From positions 7,119,148-7,183,147 of the forward strand of contig NC_091578.1 in the NCBI RefSeq assembly GCF_042767895.1: a DNA stretch of 64,000 bases. Reading direction: 5' to 3'. Position 1 is the stretch's first letter; each line of letters opens with the position of its first letter. Made by a program: the position numbers and the translations under genes. This DNA is from Penaeus vannamei. Lineage: Eukaryota; Arthropoda; Malacostraca; Decapoda; Penaeidae. This document shows positions 58,964 through 64,000 of this stretch, piece after piece. The notes below the pieces were generated by a model. The model searched no databases. It was not told the DNA's origin and was given only the letters and a program-made list of their open reading frames with translations.

Positions 58964-59192
58964 TATTATTATTATTATTATTATTATCATATTGTCATCT
59001 CTATTGCTAACATCATTTTTATTATTATTATTTCTAATATCGTTCATTGTCATTATTACTGCTATCATCATGACGATAATTATTATAACTTATTATCATG
59101 ATTGACATTATTATCATCATGATTATTATTACTATTATTACTATTATTATTATTATTATTATTATTACTATTATTATTATTATTATTATTAC

Positions 59193-59228
<36 letters not shown>

Positions 59229-59973
59229 CATTATCATTATCATTATCATTATCATTATCATTATCATTATCATCATTATTATTATTATTATCATTATTTT
59301 CATTATCATTGATATCATTATTGTTATTGTATTATCATTGTTACTGAATTATCATTGTTATAGGCATTTTTTTCCTTTTTTATATTTACCATTTTCATTA
59401 CCCTTACCATTATTGATGCTATTATGATCATTATCATTATCCTTATCGTTATTTTCATGATAATTGTCATTGTTAATGTTCCTATTATTAAGGATATTTT
59501 ATTATTTTAATTGTCATCATTATCATTATTTTTTTGTGATCATTATCAACATTATTGTCATCTTTATCATTACTATTATCATTATCATTATTATTTACAT
59601 AATAATTATTATGATTATTCGTATTATTACTGTTAGTTAGGCCACTATCATTGTTAATAACACTATTATTTTTGTTCTTATTACTTTATAATCATCATTA
59701 TCACTCTCATCATTATCACCATCACCATCCTTTATTAAACAAACACCCATTATTATCATTGCTATCATTATCATTTTCATTATCATTATTATCATTATTA
59801 TTGTCATCATTACTGTCATCACTATTGTCGCTGTTGTTGCTATTATGATCATTACTATTATCATTATTACCCTTATTGTCAACATTTTTATTATCTTTGT
59901 CATTTTACCGTTCAATATTATTATCTTTACCACCAACATCATCATAATTACGCTCAGCCATATATTGGAATAT
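58391..59973 (+). repeat. Type A triplet tract after head 28
   Basis: Type A with a (ATT)n run at about 58617-58690, palindrome at 58913-58987, (ATTATC)n at about 59205-59272 and AAACAAACACCCATT near 59738. Confidence 0.87.
58913..58987. repeat. (AAT)n/(ATT)n palindrome in type A tract
   Basis: About 17 AAT units facing about 8 ATT units, same flanks as elsewhere; the arms are unequal here. Confidence 0.88.
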
Positions 59974-60348
59974 AGGTAGAAACTAAGTATTTTAAGCATG
60001 TGAATTACCAATTTATTTAAGCTGCGATAGCTCTTTCGGCCCGAGTACGTATTTGTTGTGTGTAATTTTGACGTTTGGCATCACTGAACAAGTCCTGCCT
60101 GCCTTGGAAAGCGTTTTATTAAGCGGGGAACGGTACAATTCTTGGCCTATCGGAAGGAATTCTTGCCCAAATGCTCCGCTTCTTAAAGCTCTAAGTATTT
60201 TAAGCAAGATAATTGCTTTTTCTCTCGAGCTCCGATAGCTCGGTGGGTAGCGCGCGAGACTTGGGTTCTGGGGACAGGGGTTCGAGACGCGGTCAAGGGA
60301 GGGTTGCCAGTGCTTTTGTTTTCATCGGCATTAACGGTGTTACTTTTG
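59974..60348 (+). mobile_element. Head 29: tRNA-derived SINE-like module
   Basis: tRNA-like part at 60233-60292, boxes intact; the 3' end is changed to GTGTTACTTTTG. Followed by type D. Confidence 0.74.
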
Positions 60349-61513
60349 TTATTATTAGCATTTTTTATTGAGAAAATGATTACTTTTTATTTGCGGTTAT
60401 TATCATTACTATTGTTATTGTCTGTATTGCCGTTCTTGTTATCAGTTATTATTATTATCATTATTATTATAATAATTATAATCCTTGTTACTGTTATAAA
60501 GATTATCATTATTGTTGTTATTGCTGTTATTATTGTTATTATCATCATCATTATCATTATCATTATTATTATTTTCATCATTAGTGCAGATTTTATTACT
60601 ATTGTTATTATTATTATTATCATTAATATAATCATCATTATTATTATTACTATTATCATCAATGTAATCTATGTTATTATTATTATTATTATTAGTAGTA
60701 GTAGTAGTATCATTATTACAATTATTGTTATTACTATCATTATTATTGTTATCATCCCTATTATCATTATTCTTATTACTATCATTTCCAATATATTTTG
60801 ATTATTGTCATTATTATTGCTATTTTTTATGATGATTATTATTATAACTATCATCTTCATTATCATTATCATCATTATTATTATTATCATTATTATCATT
60901 TTCGGCATCAGTATCGTTATTATTGTTGTTATTGCATTATCATTGTTTTATTATTATTTTTTTTCTATTCCTATCACTTTTATTACCGGTATCATTATGT
61001 ATACTATCAATATCTTTATCATTATCATTATCTTGATCGTTGCCATTATGTTATTATTATTAATAGTGCTATTATTATTATCATTATTAATATCATTATT
61101 ATTGTTATTATTTATATTATCATTATCATCACTATTATTACCATGATCATCATCATTATTATTACTATCATTATCATTGCTCTAATTATTCTTATCATTA
61201 CTGTTAGTTAGGGTCCTTATCATTGTTATTATCACTGTCATTTTTTTTGTTACTTTTACTTTATCGTTATCATCATCATCATCATCATTGTTATTGTTGT
61301 CATCATTTTCATTATTGTCATTCTCATTACTGTCAGCATCATTATTATCATTATCATCACTATCATCATTTTATTATTGGTGGTGCTCTTATGATCATTA
61401 CTATTATCATAATAACCCTTATTATTATTCTCATTATTATTCTCATTTCAATATTCACCATCATTATCTTTATCACCAGCATCGTCATTACACTCAGACA
61501 TGTATTGGAATGT
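60349..61513 (+). repeat. Type D triplet tract after head 29
   Basis: Close to the tract after head 16 (offset about 24.6 kb), including TTTGCGGTTATT, the GTAGTAGTAGTAGT run near 60693 and TTATTATTGGTGGTGC. Confidence 0.86.
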
Positions 61514-61891
61514 GAGTAGAAACAAAGTATTTTAAGCACGTAGATTACGAAATCATTTGAGCTGCGATAGCTCGGTCAACCCGACTACGTATATGTTGTG
61601 TGTTATTTTGACGTTTGGCATCACTGAACAAGTCCTGCCTGCATTGGGAAGCGTTTTATTAAGCAGGGAAAGGGACGGTAGAGTTATTGGCCTATCAGAA
61701 GGAATTCTTGCCCAAACGCTACCCTGCTAAGACTCTAAGTATTTTAAGCATGGCAATTGCTCTTTCTTTCGAGCTCCGATAGCTCGGTGGGTAGCGCGCG
61801 AGACTTGGGTTCTGGGGACAGGGGTTCGAGACGCGGTCAAGGGAGGGTTGCCAACGTTTTTGTTTTCATCAGCATTAGCGATGTCGCTTTC
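61514..61891 (+). mobile_element. Head 30: tRNA-derived SINE-like module
   Basis: tRNA-like part at 61777-61837, boxes intact; the middle has an extra GGACGGTAGAG. Followed by type L. Confidence 0.74.
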
Positions 61892-62100
61892 ATTATTATC
61901 ATTTTTATTAAGATAATTATTGGTACTTATTTGCAGTGACTATCTTTATTACCATTATTATTAGCAATATCGTTCGTACTATCATTGTTATTATTATCAT
62001 CTTTACTATAATCATTATCATTATTGTTCCTATTATCAAAATTATCATTATTGTTGTTATTATTATTGTTATTGTTAGTATCTTTATTATCATTATTATC

Positions 62101-62380
62101 GCTATGCTTCGTTTTCTTTCTACAGTCACTGTTCCCTGGGCATCATGGGACGATGTTTCAGGTGATTGACAGCTCTTTGCGTCGTCTGTGGGCAGTGCCA
62201 AGGAGGGCCATCTTCTGGGCCTCACAGATGGTGATGTTGCCAGGAATCTTATTGGTGTATTTATCCAGTTTTTTTCACTAATCCTGATGCTCCAGTTATA
62301 ACAGTTATCACTTCAGTTTCATGTCCCACATCTTTTGAAATCTCAGTTTCTAGATGTTTATACTTGGATAGTTTTTTGTT
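62101..62380 (-). mobile_element. LINE-like retrotransposon 3' end, copy 5 (short form)
   Basis: Short form; nearly the same as the copy at 19611, in the equivalent place of the duplicated block. Coding tail frameshifted. Confidence 0.65.
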
Positions 62381-63418
62381 ATTTCTTCTACTACTGCTAA
62401 TATTATTATCACCATCGTCATCATCATCATTATCATCATTATTATTACTAATACTATTGTTATTATTATTATTACTGTTATTATTTTCCTAACCATTGTC
62501 GGTTTTATTACTATTCTTATTATCATTATCATCGTTATTATAATCATTATCATTAACAATATCATCATAAATATTATCATTGAAATTAAAATCATTACTA
62601 TTATCATCAGTGTTATTTCTATCATTATCATGAATATTATTGTTAATATCAACATTATGGTATCATCTCTATTACCATTTTTATGATTATAATATCTAAC
62701 ATCGTATAATCATTGCCACTATTAGTGCTATTACTATAAATGATAATTATCATAAATATTATTATTATCATTGTCATTATTATTATCATTATTATTATCA
62801 CTATCATCTATTATCATTATTATTTTTTATTATCATTGACATTATTATTGTTATTATATTGTTATCATTGTTATTGTCATTATTATTTTCTTTTTTCTCT
62901 ATTTTTACCATTTTCATTACCCCTACCATTATTGATACTGTTATCATCATTATCATCTTTATCATTGTTCTCATGATAACTGTCATTGTTAATGTCACTT
63001 ATTGACTTTATATTATTATAAATTCCATCATTATCATCATCATTATTATAATTTTTGCTATCATTATCATTATTATCATTATAATCATCATTATCATTAT
63101 CATCAATACCATTTTTACTATTATCATTGTTATCATTATCATTATTTATATAATTATTATTGCTATGATTATTCTTATTATTGCTGTTAGTTAGGAACAC
63201 ATTGTTAATACAATTATTTTTGCTCTTATTACTTTATTATCATTAGAACTCTCATCATTATCATCCTCATCGTCATTATCATTGCTATTATCATTTTCAT
63301 TATCATTATTATTATCATCATTTTTATTATCATTATTGTCATCATTATTATTATCATTAAAACTACTGTCATTATTGTCGCTGTTGTTGCTATTATGATC
63401 ATTACTGTTATCATTATC

Positions 63419-63562
63419 AACCTTATTATCATTATCAACCTTATTATCATTATCAACCTTATTATCATTATCAACCTTATTATCATTATCAACCTTATTA
63501 TCATTATCAACCTTATTATCATTATCAACCTTATTATCATTATCAACCTTATTATCATTATC
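63419..63562 (+). repeat. 18-bp minisatellite, 8 units
   Basis: AACCTTATTATCATTATC repeated eight times, the same number as in the counterpart at 20946-21090. Confidence 0.95.
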
Positions 63563-63616
63563 ATTATCTTTATTACCTACATCATCATAATTACACTCAG
63601 TCCTATATTGGAATAT

Positions 63617-63993
63617 GAGTAGAAACTAAGGATTTTAAGCATGTGAATTACCAATTCATTTGAGCTGCGATAGCTCGGTCGGCCCGACTACGTATATGTT
63701 GTGTGTTATTTTTGACATTTGACATAACTGAACAAGTCTTGTCTGCCTTGGAAAGCGTTTGATTAAGCAGGAAACGGTACAGTTCTTGGCCTATCGGAAG
63801 GAATTCTTGCCCAAATGCTCCCCTTCTTAAAACTCTAAGTATTTTAGGCATGATAATTGCTTTTTCTCTCGAGCTCCGATAGCTCGGTGGGTAGCGCGCG
63901 AGACTTGGGTTCTGGGGACAGGGGTTCGAGACGCGGTCAAGGGAGGGTTGGCAATGCTTTTGTTTTAATCGGCATTAGTGGTGTCGCTTTCGT
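63617..63993 (+). mobile_element. Head 31: tRNA-derived SINE-like module
   Basis: tRNA-like part at 63877-63937, boxes intact. Matches head 7 in its distinctive variants (TTGACATAACTG, TTTTAATCGG). The following tract is cut by the window end; by that match it should be type A. Confidence 0.74.
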
Positions 63994-64000
63994 TGTTATC

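Larger units (their letters stand above)
61892..63616 (+). repeat. Type L triplet tract after head 30
   Basis: LINE tail 5 (62101-62380), then sequence almost identical to 19891-21143 at an offset of 42.47 kb, including the eight-unit 18-bp array (63419-63562). Confidence 0.88.

Overview
The window looks like a eukaryotic, probably decapod (penaeid-type) crustacean genomic scaffold. This is inferred from split genes with GT-AG introns, very heavy AT/ATT/ATC microsatellite content and tRNA-derived short interspersed repeats. I could not run a search, so the species is not established. No prokaryotic genes, operons or CRISPR arrays are present.

Left part (1-6605). The only protein-coding gene I can support is on the minus strand. 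It is the 3' half of a transmembrane channel-like (TMC) gene, most like the TMC1/2/3 group that includes the single arthropod Tmc. Eight exons (6291-5936, 5637-5471, 5184-4993, 4665-4428, 4202-4114, 3675-3581, 3391-2583, 2355-2017) join at good splice sites with matching phases and no internal stop, giving about 760 C-terminal residues. In order these encode a Thr/Pro/Ser-rich extracellular loop, the TMC signature and last membrane helices, and a long charged, disordered cytoplasmic tail. Introns and the 3' flank hold AT, CA, TCTG and purine-rich microsatellites. Positions 1-1500 show no gene.

Right part (7106-64000). After a 500-N gap, the remaining 57 kb is one very long macrosatellite, interrupted by a second 500-N gap (33501-34000). 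It contains no supportable gene. There are 31 monomers of about 1.4-3.3 kb, all in the same orientation. Each has (i) a roughly 350-bp conserved 'head' ending in a tRNA-like segment with Pol III A and B boxes and a T-run, i.e. a tRNA-derived SINE or its relic, and (ii) a 1-3 kb tract of degenerate ATT/ATC/GTT/ACT triplets. I sort tracts by the sequence just after the head: type A (carries a (ATTATC)n run and a (AAT)n/(ATT)n palindrome), B, C, D, E, F, G, and type L, which carries the 3' end of a LINE-like retrotransposon in reverse orientation (five copies). The order of types repeats at long range: C-A-L-A at 14.5-21.5 kb recurs as C-A-D-L-A at 56.3-64 kb, and B-A dimers repeat at 44-52 kb. 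This points to segmental amplification and unequal exchange. Individual tracts carry private minisatellites (15, 18, 21, 24, 30 or 42 bp), and at least three points fuse two monomers.

How the parts relate. The Tmc exons stop at 6291 and no upstream exon is visible up to 64000. The array is therefore either inside a giant Tmc intron, or the join across the first gap is wrong. Long Ile/Asn/Met/Leu-rich open frames across the array are artefacts of triplet repeats that rarely contain stop codons.
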